Positions 6,648-14,995 of a stretch of 15,296 nt of DNA are shown here, piece after piece. The DNA lies in assembly GCA_031551045.1 (NCBI GenBank), contig JAVBOD010000066.1, positions 1 to 15,296 on the forward strand. The letters are read 5' to 3'. Position 1 is the first letter of the stretch, and every line of letters begins with the position of its first letter. The notes below the pieces were generated by a model that saw nothing but the letters and a program-made list of their open reading frames with translations, was not told the origin of the DNA and made no database searches. The position numbers were made by a program, and so were the translations under genes. The stretch is from JAVBOD01 sp031551045 (lineage in GTDB: Bacteria; Bacteroidota; Bacteroidia; Bacteroidales; UBA932).

Positions 6648-8705
6648 TTATTTCTTCCGCTTGTGATGAATGAAATCGTCGGGTTTGCGCAGTGTTTTGG
6701 GCGGGCGAATAAAATCAAGCGGATAACGCCATAGCAAGCGTACCACGTATTTGACGATACGGTGATACTGCCGGAAGCGTACCTTGCGTGAGGCTAATGC
6801 AGTGAAAAACGCCAATAGAAAACTCACCAGAAAGTTAAAGAAGCCAATCATCAACACCCCAAACGTCGTCCATATAATATCGGCGCATGGCAGGTCAAAA
6901 GCTAAGCCTTGCAGGCCAATAGCAAAGTTGCCTGTCGAAATGGTAATATGTCGAATATCGAAGCTGATTCCGAAAATGTAGCCGACGAATCCGGCCATCC
7001 CTAAGAAGAAGCCCAATGACAGGTTTCCCATTAAACCTCCCAGGTGCTTTTCCGTGTAGTTCGCTATTTTATTAATCGTTTTTTGTTTGAAGGTGCGCTT
7101 CAGGCCTTGGTGCTCGCGCAGTCGTTGTGGAATATTTCCATATACTACTAAATTGTCAAAATAACCGGAAATAATTCCCGAAAGATAGAGAAAAACACCG
7201 GTGAAACACGCATACAATAAACTTAATGAACGCAACGGATGTTGAGCATCAATCATTTTCTGCGCCGTCTCGGCATCGGCAATGGGAAATCCGAATAGAA
7301 TTTCCCAACCGTATGCCATGGCCAAGGTCAACGGAAACACAATCATGAGGTTTCCGATAAACGAAGCGGTTTGGCTACGCATTACTTCCGATATTAAAAT
7401 AGCTAATTCCGGCAAATTGGGCGTGTTGCTTTTTTTATCATCCAGTGAACTTGCAATGGTCGAAGCCGTCATAGCCGGCTGCTTGGTGGCCAAGGTTGCT
7501 CCGGTAGTATAAATGGTAATAAAGCCTGCCGCATAGTTTACACTATAGGCGAAGCCTTGCCAGAAGGGAGCCATCTTGATGAAATGGAAGAGATTTTTGA
7601 TGATGGCCACAAACGATATAATCACGCCGCCGCCCATGGCCGATTTAAACATCTTCCAATATTCGGATCGGGTCGTCGTAATGTAATGTTCTCCGGTATT
7701 ACGCTCGTGTTCGGCAATACGGTACGCCAAAAAATCTACATTATCGACCATCAGCGAGCGAATACTGTTTTTTGTATTTTCGTTCTGTACCGTAATTTTG
7801 AAGTGACGCACCACCCGGTATAAGTCCACCTTTTCATCATTACTGATAATATCCAACACTATCCTCATACGCTCAAGCAGTTGCTTTAAACGCATCATAA
7901 TGTATGTTTGATGCAAGCTGGTGCCATATTCCGAAATACCATCCTGTATTTTCTGCATATGCTGCTCGCACATCGATAACTCGATCAGTAGATTATATTC
8001 CGCCTGATGATATTCGTTGTTGGCAGCATGCTGCTTCCGTATTTCAATTAAGTCTCTACTCAATTGACTTTGCCGGATGAAAGACATTTGCTCCCCGTCG
8101 CTAAGACAACGCCGGATATCGGGCTCCACACCTAACGAGGAAACACGACTGGATGTGATATACAGGGACTTAAATAGCTGATAAAGCATTTTTTCGTTGG
8201 AAACGTGTAATTCCAGTCCCATCAGCTCGAATAGCTCTACCCATACAGCATCATCAACATCTTCTATCCATTTATAGTCGTTCTTTTTATAAAAAATGGC
8301 ATTGATGGCGTATAAAAAGCTGCCTTTATTTTTGAGCGGAGGCAATAATTTATATTTTATACGTTTGTTGAATTCGAAAAAAAAGCCACGTTCGCTCTGA
8401 AGGCCGCTTTCCGTAAGCACTTCCGAGATATCGGTATTTATAAATACATCTTGCAGTAATGTTCTGAATTTTTGAAGTGTGGCCGGATTATGCTTTAAGG
8501 AATCTATCAAAAACAACAATTGCTGTTCGGCAGCTTTAGTGCTGAAATACGCTGCATGCGGACGTATTTTTTGGACTAAGGCAACCAGTAGTTCAAGGCT
8601 TTTTTGGGAAATAGTATGACTATTGCGTATAATGTCCAGCTGTTTTAATAACTGTTTTTGCGCATCGGTCATCGATTTATTATCGGGTTTTCCTTTCCTA
8701 TGCAT
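6648..8705 (-). CDS. Gcr-family multi-pass membrane protein ('site-specific recombinase')
   Basis: A 685-residue protein I place in the family named for the gonococcal gcr gene (Pfam SpecificRecomb), by overall pattern: a long soluble helical N-terminal half (1-345), with FFFEFNKRIKYKLLPP and YAINAIFYKKNDYKWI, then a membrane half. Hydrophobic segments are seen near 355-375, 382-402, 447-471, 494-514, 560-582, 590-604 and 611-637, followed by a basic tail (RPPKTLRKPDD, HHKRKK). No Tyr- or Ser-recombinase active site is visible, so the recombinase label is doubtful; a transport or envelope role is as likely. ATG at 8705; MTDAQ at 8672 is an alternative. TATCTTTG (8724-8731) upstream is a -7 match, so it may have its own promoter. 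Confidence 0.75.
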   Translation of the reverse strand: MHRKGKPDNKSMTDAQKQLLKQLDIIRNSHTISQKSLELLVALVQKIRPHAAYFSTKAAEQQLLFLIDSLKHNPATLQKFRTLLQDVFINTDISEVLTESGLQSERGFFFEFNKRIKYKLLPPLKNKGSFLYAINAIFYKKNDYKWIEDVDDAVWVELFELMGLELHVSNEKMLYQLFKSLYITSSRVSSLGVEPDIRRCLSDGEQMSFIRQSQLSRDLIEIRKQHAANNEYHQAEYNLLIELSMCEQHMQKIQDGISEYGTSLHQTYIMMRLKQLLERMRIVLDIISNDEKVDLYRVVRHFKITVQNENTKNSIRSLMVDNVDFLAYRIAEHERNTGEHYITTTRSEYWKMFKSAMGGGVIISFVAIIKNLFHFIKMAPFWQGFAYSVNYAAGFITIYTTGATLATKQPAMTASTIASSLDDKKSNTPNLPELAILISEVMRSQTASFIGNLMIVFPLTLAMAYGWEILFGFPIADAETAQKMIDAQHPLRSLSLLYACFTGVFLYLSGIISGYFDNLVVYGNIPQRLREHQGLKRTFKQKTINKIANYTEKHLGGLMGNLSLGFFLGMAGFVGYIFGISFDIRHITISTGNFAIGLQGLAFDLPCADIIWTTFGVLMIGFFNFLVSFLLAFFTALASRKVRFRQYHRIVKYVVRLLWRYPLDFIRPPKTLRKPDDFIHHKRKK

Positions 8706-8723
8706 GGGGCCTTGCTATGGTTG

Positions 8724-8731
8724 CAAAGATA
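8724..8731 (-). promoter_or_regulatory. -7 box for the Gcr-like gene
   Basis: Minus-strand TATCTTTG fits TAnnTTTG, 19 bases before the ATG at 8705. The -33 position (8752-8755) reads ATTT, so the match is partial. Confidence 0.4.
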
Positions 8732-8798
8732 CAATATTTCAGCTGAAAATAAAATTGAGATTTATGGCTGTCTTCGCCTCTAACAGGAAACGACAACG

Positions 8799-9848
8799 CT
8801 AAAACGCCTCCGTAATGCGGAAATAAATACCCCAGTCGTCTTTTCCTAAGGCTCCGTCCAATCCGGCATTAATATTATATTTTTTCAAGATTTTGTAACG
8901 TATGCCCAGCCCGGCACCCGGTAATAATTGACTGTTAGGGTTCACCGTCATAGCAACGCCTGCAAAACCGACAGCTCCCCAGCGTTTATAGATAGCCCAA
9001 CGCAGTTCTGACTGCAATGCATATGTTTGATTTCCACGGTATTCTCCTTTTGTATAGCCCCGAATATCTTCTCCTCCCACATAGCTTTGTGACGAAAAGG
9101 GAACCGTACCTAAACCGACATTGCCCGAAATGCGTGATGCCAGTATTTTCGATTTGTCCAATCGTACATAATAATTGGCATACAAAAAAATCTTATTGAA
9201 CGTTTCGTTGTTGCCGAGCCATGACGGATTGTTGGTATAGCGTATGTTTGCCGTGATTCCTTTAGCCGGATTATATTGATTATCCTTGGTATCATAGAGC
9301 GCGACCAATCCTATCGAGTTCGATTTGTTGACTTGATCCGGCAAGTAGTCCGGATTACCGGAATCAATGTTAGAATCGAACATACCCACTGTGGGGCCGA
9401 CATATAAGTGAGGATATAATTTAAAAAGCGGTGACAGGAAAATAAAAAATCCGCTATTCCCGTAAGGAATCTCCATATTGCCATCGCCGGCCACGTTCAC
9501 ATATGTTTGAAAGTGTGAGCTAAAGTAGCCGCCTCCGGTTGAAAGGCGTAAAAAATCTTCCCATAAAAACAGTTGAACGAATCCCATCGCCATCCAATTA
9601 TGCTTGGTCGTGTACTGGGCGCTCACCGACACGCGCGACGGAGGCGTACCGGGCTTATTCCCTAGTTCAAAAAACATCATTCCCATACCTCCGAATCCCA
9701 TGCCTCTCGATCGGTCAAACGATATGGTGGGGATTCCGGTAATTCCGATATTTTTATTTTGTTTGCTTTTTACAGCACTGCTGTCGGCTTGGGCAAAAGC
9801 CGGAAATAGTAATAAACAGGAAAGAATAAGTAATGCTGCTTTTCTCAT
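8799..9848 (-). CDS. Omp85/surface-antigen type outer-membrane beta-barrel without POTRA
   Basis: Outer-membrane protein of 349 residues. Residues 1-19/20 are a signal peptide (AFA/Q). The mature chain starts straight into barrel strands; no periplasmic POTRA repeats are present. Hallmarks of the BamA/TamA/FhaC barrel (bacterial surface antigen family): YDTKDNQYNPAKG (185-197), VGGEDIRGY with the IRGY lid-loop motif (257-265), then GNQTYALQSELRW (272-284), and a C-terminal Phe typical of BAM substrates. Barrel length is right for 16 strands. Full-length BamA and TamA are much longer, so this is a short paralogue; family function unknown, perhaps protein insertion or secretion. Downstream of a lipoprotein gene with 63 bases between and no clear promoter of its own, so co-transcription is likely. 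Confidence 0.85.
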   Translation of the reverse strand: MRKAALLILSCLLLFPAFAQADSSAVKSKQNKNIGITGIPTISFDRSRGMGFGGMGMMFFELGNKPGTPPSRVSVSAQYTTKHNWMAMGFVQLFLWEDFLRLSTGGGYFSSHFQTYVNVAGDGNMEIPYGNSGFFIFLSPLFKLYPHLYVGPTVGMFDSNIDSGNPDYLPDQVNKSNSIGLVALYDTKDNQYNPAKGITANIRYTNNPSWLGNNETFNKIFLYANYYVRLDKSKILASRISGNVGLGTVPFSSQSYVGGEDIRGYTKGEYRGNQTYALQSELRWAIYKRWGAVGFAGVAMTVNPNSQLLPGAGLGIRYKILKKYNINAGLDGALGKDDWGIYFRITEAF

Positions 9849-9881
9849 ATAAAGATTTTATATCGCTTTTATATCCAACAA

Positions 9882-9909
9882 TTATTGTTCCATTAAAAAG
9901 GAACAATAA
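9882..9909. terminator. Hairpin between lipoprotein and barrel genes
   Basis: Perfect 10-base arms TTATTGTTCC (9882-9891) and GGAACAATAA (9900-9909), 8-base A-rich loop (T-rich on the minus strand). It starts two bases after the minus-strand stop (9912). No T-tract follows, so it may attenuate or protect the 3' end rather than fully stop transcription into the barrel gene. Confidence 0.5.
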
Positions 9910-9911
9910 CG

Positions 9912-10877
9912 TTAGTCTTTTGGGCTTGGGCTACCTGATATATAGCGGGGATCGACACGGGAAAAAATCATATGATTGCTTAATGTTCCCGGTATCGTGC
10001 TTATTATCGACACTCTGCTTTCTGAAATAGATGATACCGTCCATTTATTACTGATGGCATTCCAATATAATAATGCATCCCCCTTTTTATTTACAGACGG
10101 AAGGTTATATTTTCCTTCTGCTACCAGTATTTGTTCATTCTCGCCATTTATACCGGCTGTGCATATCACCGAATTGGCCGGTAAAAGGATAGATTTATTG
10201 AGTGTTACGTAAATAATCTTATCGTTCGACATCACCCAAGGTTCCTGATAATTATGGGTAGCATCTCCTTTTCTTACTACCAAAGGGTTTGTTCCGTCCA
10301 TATTTATTACATAAATATCGGAGACATTATTTTCCGTGTATTGAAATACTATTTTTTGATTGTCGGGCGTAATGGAGGGAGAAGAAGTGGTTCCTGCTGC
10401 CGCCGTATATAATATCTTCCTGTTTTGACCGTCGGTATCGACTATTTCTATAGCCGAAGTATGGCTGTTGATATAAACGATTTTGCTTCCGTCCGAGGTG
10501 TACACCGGATTTTTGGCCATAATCGTATTAAATTCCGATATTCTAGAAAGCATGGGGCTTGCCATATTCCAACTATTCAAAGAATATTGGCCACTTGCCG
10601 GGTCATTACATATTAGCACGTTCGCTCCATCGGGGCTAATAACCGCCGACAAGGGATGATTGATTACCGCTATGTCTCCAAATAAAATTGTTTTTTTAGA
10701 GAAATCAGATAACATTACGCAGGCGGCCGGTTGATCGTTAAAATCCTTTCCTATGTACGAAATGCCATCGACTAATTTATCTGCAACAGGTTCTTTTACG
10801 TCTTCTTTTTTACAAGAGACCATTAAAGAACATGCAAAAAACACCATAGCTAAAATAACACAGGTATTTTGTTTCAT
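9912..10877 (-). CDS. Lipoprotein with TolB-like beta-propeller repeats
   Basis: Lipoprotein of 321 residues: signal peptide ending LMVSC, Cys22 lipidated, followed by KKED. Lys plus acidic residues just after the Cys resemble the Bacteroidota lipoprotein export signal, so surface exposure is likely. The rest carries blades of the TolB/WD40-like (PD40) type: SPDGANVLI (86-94), TSDGSKIVYI (about 126-135), DTDGQNRKIL (146-155), TPDNQKIVF (169-177), DIYVINMDGTNP (186-197), MSNDKIIYV and KKGDALLYW. Such folds bind proteins or ligands and have no enzyme motif here. ATG at 10877; a strong promoter lies upstream. It precedes the Omp85-type barrel gene, suggesting a working pair. No closer family was recognised. 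Confidence 0.8.
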   Translation of the reverse strand: MKQNTCVILAMVFFACSLMVSCKKEDVKEPVADKLVDGISYIGKDFNDQPAACVMLSDFSKKTILFGDIAVINHPLSAVISPDGANVLICNDPASGQYSLNSWNMASPMLSRISEFNTIMAKNPVYTSDGSKIVYINSHTSAIEIVDTDGQNRKILYTAAAGTTSSPSITPDNQKIVFQYTENNVSDIYVINMDGTNPLVVRKGDATHNYQEPWVMSNDKIIYVTLNKSILLPANSVICTAGINGENEQILVAEGKYNLPSVNKKGDALLYWNAISNKWTVSSISESRVSIISTIPGTLSNHMIFSRVDPRYISGSPSPKD

Positions 10878-10901
10878 AATTTTAAAATTTAAAAATAAGA
10901 G

Positions 10902-10921
10902 TTTATACTATTAAGTATAAA
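10902..10921. promoter_or_regulatory. Inverted repeat in the leader of the propeller lipoprotein
   Basis: TTTATACT (10902-10909) and AGTATAAA (10914-10921) are perfect arms round ATTA. It lies 25-44 bases upstream of the ATG and about 10 bases past the predicted transcription start, so it could be an operator or a leader hairpin. Confidence 0.4.
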
Positions 10922-10936
10922 TATGCCAATTAGGTA

Positions 10937-10968
10937 CAAAGATAAGAAATAGATTTTTTATTCCCAAA
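10937..10968 (-). promoter_or_regulatory. Promoter of the propeller lipoprotein gene
   Basis: Minus-strand TTTG (10965-10968), 20-base spacer, TATCTTTG (10937-10944): a full match to the Bacteroidota -33/-7 pattern. Predicted start near 10930, leader about 50 bases. Probably drives the barrel gene too. Confidence 0.7.
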
Positions 10969-11009
10969 ATTTTGTTAAATTTATTTGATTATCTGAAATC
11001 ACAGCCACT

Positions 11010-11142
11010 ATCCCGTAGGGATTTACGCTCGGTAGCCTAAGCCATTGATGAACACAACACGGCATCCTGTAGGGATGCATCCCTACAGGATGCCGTGTTA
11101 GGATTAACCCCTATTTCTACCAAGCGATAATGCCTACGGCAT
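11010..11142. repeat. REP-like composite repeat with a 44-bp perfect palindrome
   Basis: Four small hairpins of one type, each roughly ATnCC-GTA-GGnAT, are arranged symmetrically. The outer pair is ATCCCGTAGGGAT (11010-11022) and, inverted, ATGCCTACGGCAT (11130-11142). The inner pair (about 11064-11091) forms a perfect palindrome from 11056 to 11099 with 22-base arms and no loop. The outer copies extend to 23-base cores (11013-11035 and inverted 11117-11139) identical at 19 positions, ending GGTAG. The element lies just beyond the pcrA stop. Arm base pairs differ between copies but still pair, so the hairpins seem maintained. Confidence 0.8.
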
Positions 11143-11176
11143 TGGTTAGGACAGTTTGCGGATAAGCATAAAAATT

Positions 11177-13486
11177 TTAAACAATTTTTAATTTGGCAAA
11201 TTTTAATAAGAGTGTTTTGCTGCCACCAGAGTCAAATACCACCACTGCTTTTTTATTGGCTGAATTACCTTCAATAGCCTGCACCTCTCCAAAGCCGAAA
11301 CGTTCGTGCTCTACGCGCATGCCTTCGCGGATATCATCGGGGTTGCTTGCCTCGAACGAACCTGCTTCTGCAGGGCGTGCAGTAGGGCGCGAAGATAGCG
11401 GCTGTGCCGAACGCGGCGCCGATTGTATCGGGCGCAACACGCGGCGTGGCGCCGGTGTGGCCGGCATGTCGTCGTCGTCGCGAATATCCGAATAGGCCGG
11501 TTCGTCGGGCGTTACCGAGCTTTCAAAATAGTGGCTATCGATATCACGAAGAAAACGGCTGGGAGGATTAGATTTTACCTCTCCCCAACGGTAGCGCGAG
11601 TTGGCAAACGATACGGTGGCTTTACGGCCGGCACGGGTAATAGCCACGTAGAACAAGCGGCGTTCTTCTTCCAAATCGTCGGGCGAATACTGCGACATGC
11701 TTCCGGGGAATAAGTTTTCTTCCATCCCTACGACATAAACATAAGGAAATTCCAAGCCTTTGGCCGAATGCACGGTCATGAGCGAAACCTTGTTGCGGTC
11801 TTCTTTTTTCTCGTTGTCCATGTCGGTAATCAACGCGACATTTTCCAAGTAATGATGGATAGTAATGAGTTCCGTCTCTTCTTCACCGGTGGGTTCGTAG
11901 TTGTCGCAAAATTCACGAATGCTATTAAACAATTCTTCTATATTTTCATAACGCGCCACACCTTCCGGCGATTTATCGTTTTTCAGTTCGGCTAAAAATC
12001 CCGATTTGGCTGCCACTGTCATTGCAAAATCATAAGCGCCTTGTTGAAATTGTTGCCCGCCCAATTCGGCTATTAATTTCGTAAACTCTGCCAATCGTTG
12101 CGGAGCGGGAGCGCGTAGCCCGATGGTTTCGGCAGGTACGTTTTGCAGCGTTTCGAAAATACTTTTTCCGGTATCCAGCGAGAAAGCTTGCAGGCGCCCC
12201 ATCGTGGTGTCGCCGATTCCACGCGAAGGCACCTGCACTGCGCGTTTAAACGCTTCATCGTCATGCGGGTTTACGGTTAAACGTAAGTAGGCCAGCAAAT
12301 CTTTAATTTCCGCCCGTTGATAAAACGAGATTCCACCGTATATTTTGTAAGGAATATTATGTTTGCGCAAAGCGTCTTCGAAGCTCCGCGATTGCGAGTT
12401 AGTGCGGTACAAAATAGCGAAATCATTATATTGTACGCGGTCGCGGTACACTCGCTCGGCAATGGACGAGGCCACCATAAATCCTTCTTCCTGGTCGGTA
12501 AAGGCTTTCAATACGCCTATCTTCTCTCCTGTTTCGGCTTCGGAGAAGCACTTTTTGTTGATTCGCCGGCTGTTTTTTTCTATCAAACTATTTGCCGCAT
12601 CCACTATTGTTTGCGTAGAGCGATAGTTTTGTTCCAGTTTGTATTCCTTATAGTCGCTATAGTCGTTCCTGAAATTCAGGATATTTTCAATCCGCGCGCC
12701 GCGAAACGAGTAAATGCTCTGCGCATCGTCGCCCACCACACAAAGGTTATGGTGCGGTTCTGCCAATTTCTTTACAATTAAATATTGCGCATAGTTCGTA
12801 TCCTGATACTCATCCACTAAAATATACCGGAACAGCGCGCGATATTTTTCCAAGGCTTCCGGAAAATCGCGGAAAAGGATATTGGTGTTTAGCAGTAAAT
12901 CGTCAAAATCCATTGCCCCCGCCACACGGCAACGTTGTGCATAGCGTTCGTATATTTCAGCAATCCGCGGACGACGAGCAGCCGCATCAGCCGCCGTAAT
13001 TTGTACATTTCTGGCGTATTCATGCACCTGAATCAGGCTATTCTTGGCCATGGAAATACGCCCCAGCACATCGCCGGGCTTATAAATTTTTTCGTCCAAC
13101 ATCAATTCTTTGATACAAGCCCGTATCAAGCTTTTGCTGTCGGTAGTGTCGTAAATAGTAAAGGTAGAGGGGTATCCCAGCAAATGCGCTTCGCTACGCA
13201 GGATACGGGCAAAAATAGAGTGAAAGGTACCCATCCAAATACGGCGGGCGCTATCCGGATTTACCAATTTACCAATCCGTTCTTTCATTTCATTGGCTGC
13301 TTTGTTGGTAAACGTTAATGCCAGCACCGACCACGGCAACACGCCTTGTTGCAACATGTGGGCAATGCGGTAAGTTAATACGCGTGTTTTACCGGAACCG
13401 GCTCCTGCAATAATCAGCGAAGGGCCTTGATAGTTAACCACGGCCTCACGTTGAGCATTGCTCAAATCATCTAAAAAAATATTCAT
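11177..13486 (-). CDS. pcrA: ATP-dependent 3'-5' DNA helicase, PcrA/UvrD family
   Basis: Superfamily 1A helicase of 769 residues, acting in nucleotide excision and mismatch repair, clearing of recombinase filaments and transcription-replication conflicts. All motifs are present: Walker A AGAGSGKT (27-34), DEYQD (225-229), GDDAQSIYSFRG (252-263), NYRS (287-290), TVHSAKGLEFPYVYVVGMEE and EEERRLFYVAITRA. The Ala/Pro/Arg-rich linker after the core ends in a C-terminal domain, RVEHERFGFGEVQAIEG to the end, the tudor-like RNA-polymerase-binding module of PcrA/UvrD. Start is ATG 13486 (MNIFLDDLSNAQ), where homologues begin; the frame runs open to 13564 but that would overlap the promoter. uvrD is an equally valid symbol. 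Confidence 0.95.
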   Translation of the reverse strand: MNIFLDDLSNAQREAVVNYQGPSLIIAGAGSGKTRVLTYRIAHMLQQGVLPWSVLALTFTNKAANEMKERIGKLVNPDSARRIWMGTFHSIFARILRSEAHLLGYPSTFTIYDTTDSKSLIRACIKELMLDEKIYKPGDVLGRISMAKNSLIQVHEYARNVQITAADAAARRPRIAEIYERYAQRCRVAGAMDFDDLLLNTNILFRDFPEALEKYRALFRYILVDEYQDTNYAQYLIVKKLAEPHHNLCVVGDDAQSIYSFRGARIENILNFRNDYSDYKEYKLEQNYRSTQTIVDAANSLIEKNSRRINKKCFSEAETGEKIGVLKAFTDQEEGFMVASSIAERVYRDRVQYNDFAILYRTNSQSRSFEDALRKHNIPYKIYGGISFYQRAEIKDLLAYLRLTVNPHDDEAFKRAVQVPSRGIGDTTMGRLQAFSLDTGKSIFETLQNVPAETIGLRAPAPQRLAEFTKLIAELGGQQFQQGAYDFAMTVAAKSGFLAELKNDKSPEGVARYENIEELFNSIREFCDNYEPTGEEETELITIHHYLENVALITDMDNEKKEDRNKVSLMTVHSAKGLEFPYVYVVGMEENLFPGSMSQYSPDDLEEERRLFYVAITRAGRKATVSFANSRYRWGEVKSNPPSRFLRDIDSHYFESSVTPDEPAYSDIRDDDDMPATPAPRRVLRPIQSAPRSAQPLSSRPTARPAEAGSFEASNPDDIREGMRVEHERFGFGEVQAIEGNSANKKAVVVFDSGGSKTLLLKFAKLKIV

Positions 13487-13493
13487 AAGCGTG

Positions 13494-13525
13494 CAAAAAT
13501 ACACTCCCTTGGTGCAACGTGCAAA
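13494..13525 (-). promoter_or_regulatory. Promoter of pcrA
   Basis: Minus-strand TTTG (13522-13525), 20-base spacer, TATTTTTG (13494-13501). The -7 box ends 7 bases before the ATG at 13486, so the transcript should begin at or within a few bases of the start codon. Confidence 0.65.
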
Positions 13526-13582
13526 CGAAGTTCTCAACAATGAGTTTATGACTTTGGAAAACAATTCAATAAGATTTCTAAT

Positions 13583-13612
13583 TTTGAAACTCTAAATCTT
13601 TGCTTAAATTTG
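13583..13612 (+). promoter_or_regulatory. Promoter of nqrA
   Basis: TTTG (13583-13586), 18-base spacer, TAAATTTG (13605-13612). Start predicted near 13619, leader about 24 bases. A second TAnnTTTG match, TAATTTTG, overlaps the -33 box (13579-13586). Confidence 0.55.
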
Positions 13613-13642
13613 CAGATTCTTAATAAAAAAAAGATTTTAAAA

Positions 13643-14995
13643 ATGTCGAAAGTCATTAAAATCCGCAAGGGGCTTGAGCTTTCTCTAAAAGGACGAGCAG
13701 AGAAAGTGCTTGTCAAATCGCCAATAGCTCCCACCTATGCAGTGAAACCAACGGATTTCCACAACCTCACGCCGAAATTAATGGTCAAAGAAGGCGATGC
13801 CGTATTGGCCGGAACACCATTATTTATTGATAAAAATCATCCGGAAGTAGTTTTTGCTTCACCTGTTAGCGGAGTTGTGAGCGCCATTGTGCGCGGTGAG
13901 AAACGAAAATTATTGGAAGTGGTCGTGCATCCTTCCGATGTGCAGGAATACGTGCAATTCGATGTGAAACCGGCTTACAATCTGTCGCGGGCTCAAGTCA
14001 AAGAGTTGATGTTGCAAGGAGGCGCCTGGCCTTTCCTGAAGCAACGGCCTTATGGGATTTTAGCCAACCCAAATGATGAGCCGAAAGCTATTTTTATTTC
14101 CGGATTTGACAGTTCGCCATTAGCGCCCGATGTGGATTTTGTCCTCACCGGAGAAGGAGAAGCATTCCAGGCGGGTATCGATGCTTTGGGTAAACTCACT
14201 TCCGGCAAGATTTATCTTGGTTTGAACGACGAAGTATCAGCTACCAGCATCCTTCGTAAAATAAAAGGTGTGGAAACGAATACTTTTATCGGAAAACATC
14301 CGGCAGGCAACGTGGGTATCCAAATACACCATATAAACCCTATCAATAAAGGCGAGGTGGTATGGACGATAGACCCGCAACACGTCGTGATACTCGGCCG
14401 TTTGTTTTTGAAAGGCACTTATGATGCTTCTAAAGTAATTGCCCTAACCGGATCGGAAGTAAAAAAACCACGCTATTTCCGAATGATAGCCGGCAGCAAC
14501 ATCAGCGCTATCGGCGACCAGATCGATACGGCAAAAAATCCGCGTTATATCAGCGGAAACGTGCTTACCGGCGCTAATATCGGCGCTCATGGATATTTGG
14601 GATTTTATGACAGTGCTATTACGGTCATTCCCGAAGGCGATCATTATGAATTTTTCGGTTGGGCTAATCCGTTCCGCCTGAAGAAATACAGTTTTTCGCG
14701 CAGCTATTTATCCAGCCTGATGCCGAAGAAACAATACGCACTGGACACAAACCTCAATGGCGGCGAACGCGCTTTTGTGATGACCGGCCAATATGAGAAA
14801 GTAGTGCCCATGGACATTTACCCGGTGTATTTATTGAAAGCTATACTCGCCGACGATATCGATAAAATGGAGCAACTCGGCATTTACGAGGTCATTGAAG
14901 AGGATTTTGCCTTGTGCGAATTTATTTGTCCTTCGAAAATAGAAGTGCAGGAAATCCTGCGACGAGGCATCAACATGATGATTAAAGAAATGTAA
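13643..14995 (+). CDS. nqrA: Na+-translocating NADH:quinone reductase subunit A
   Basis: Cytoplasmic-side subunit of the six-subunit NQR complex that oxidises NADH, reduces quinone and pumps Na+ out. At 450 residues it is full length. Typical stretches: SKVIKIRKGLELSLKGRAE at the start, the biotinyl-like PVSGVVSAIVRGEKRKLLEV region, RPYGILANPNDEPKAIFISG and FDSSPLAPDVDFVL, then HPAGNVGIQIHHINPINKGE and the C-terminal SKIEVQEILRRGINMM. It has no membrane helices and no flavin of its own. ATG at 13643 follows the usual MSKVIKIRKGL start; a further 11 codons upstream to 13610 lie in the promoter. The next gene is nqrB. Confidence 0.97.
   Translation: MSKVIKIRKGLELSLKGRAEKVLVKSPIAPTYAVKPTDFHNLTPKLMVKEGDAVLAGTPLFIDKNHPEVVFASPVSGVVSAIVRGEKRKLLEVVVHPSDVQEYVQFDVKPAYNLSRAQVKELMLQGGAWPFLKQRPYGILANPNDEPKAIFISGFDSSPLAPDVDFVLTGEGEAFQAGIDALGKLTSGKIYLGLNDEVSATSILRKIKGVETNTFIGKHPAGNVGIQIHHINPINKGEVVWTIDPQHVVILGRLFLKGTYDASKVIALTGSEVKKPRYFRMIAGSNISAIGDQIDTAKNPRYISGNVLTGANIGAHGYLGFYDSAITVIPEGDHYEFFGWANPFRLKKYSFSRSYLSSLMPKKQYALDTNLNGGERAFVMTGQYEKVVPMDIYPVYLLKAILADDIDKMEQLGIYEVIEEDFALCEFICPSKIEVQEILRRGINMMIKEM

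Noticed and set aside
6648..8705. A mobile element carrying a recombinase
   Set aside because: The Gcr-like protein has no recombinase active site, and no flanking repeats or attachment sites are seen; the neighbourhood is ordinary chromosome.
11010..11142. CRISPR array or riboswitch
   Set aside because: Units are inverted, not direct repeats with regular spacers, and no cas gene is nearby; it lies at the 3' end of pcrA and more than 130 bases from the next start, without a riboswitch-like core.
12317..12781. Plus-strand ORF of 154 codons opposite pcrA
   Set aside because: Antisense shadow of conserved helicase motifs; no promoter or domain.
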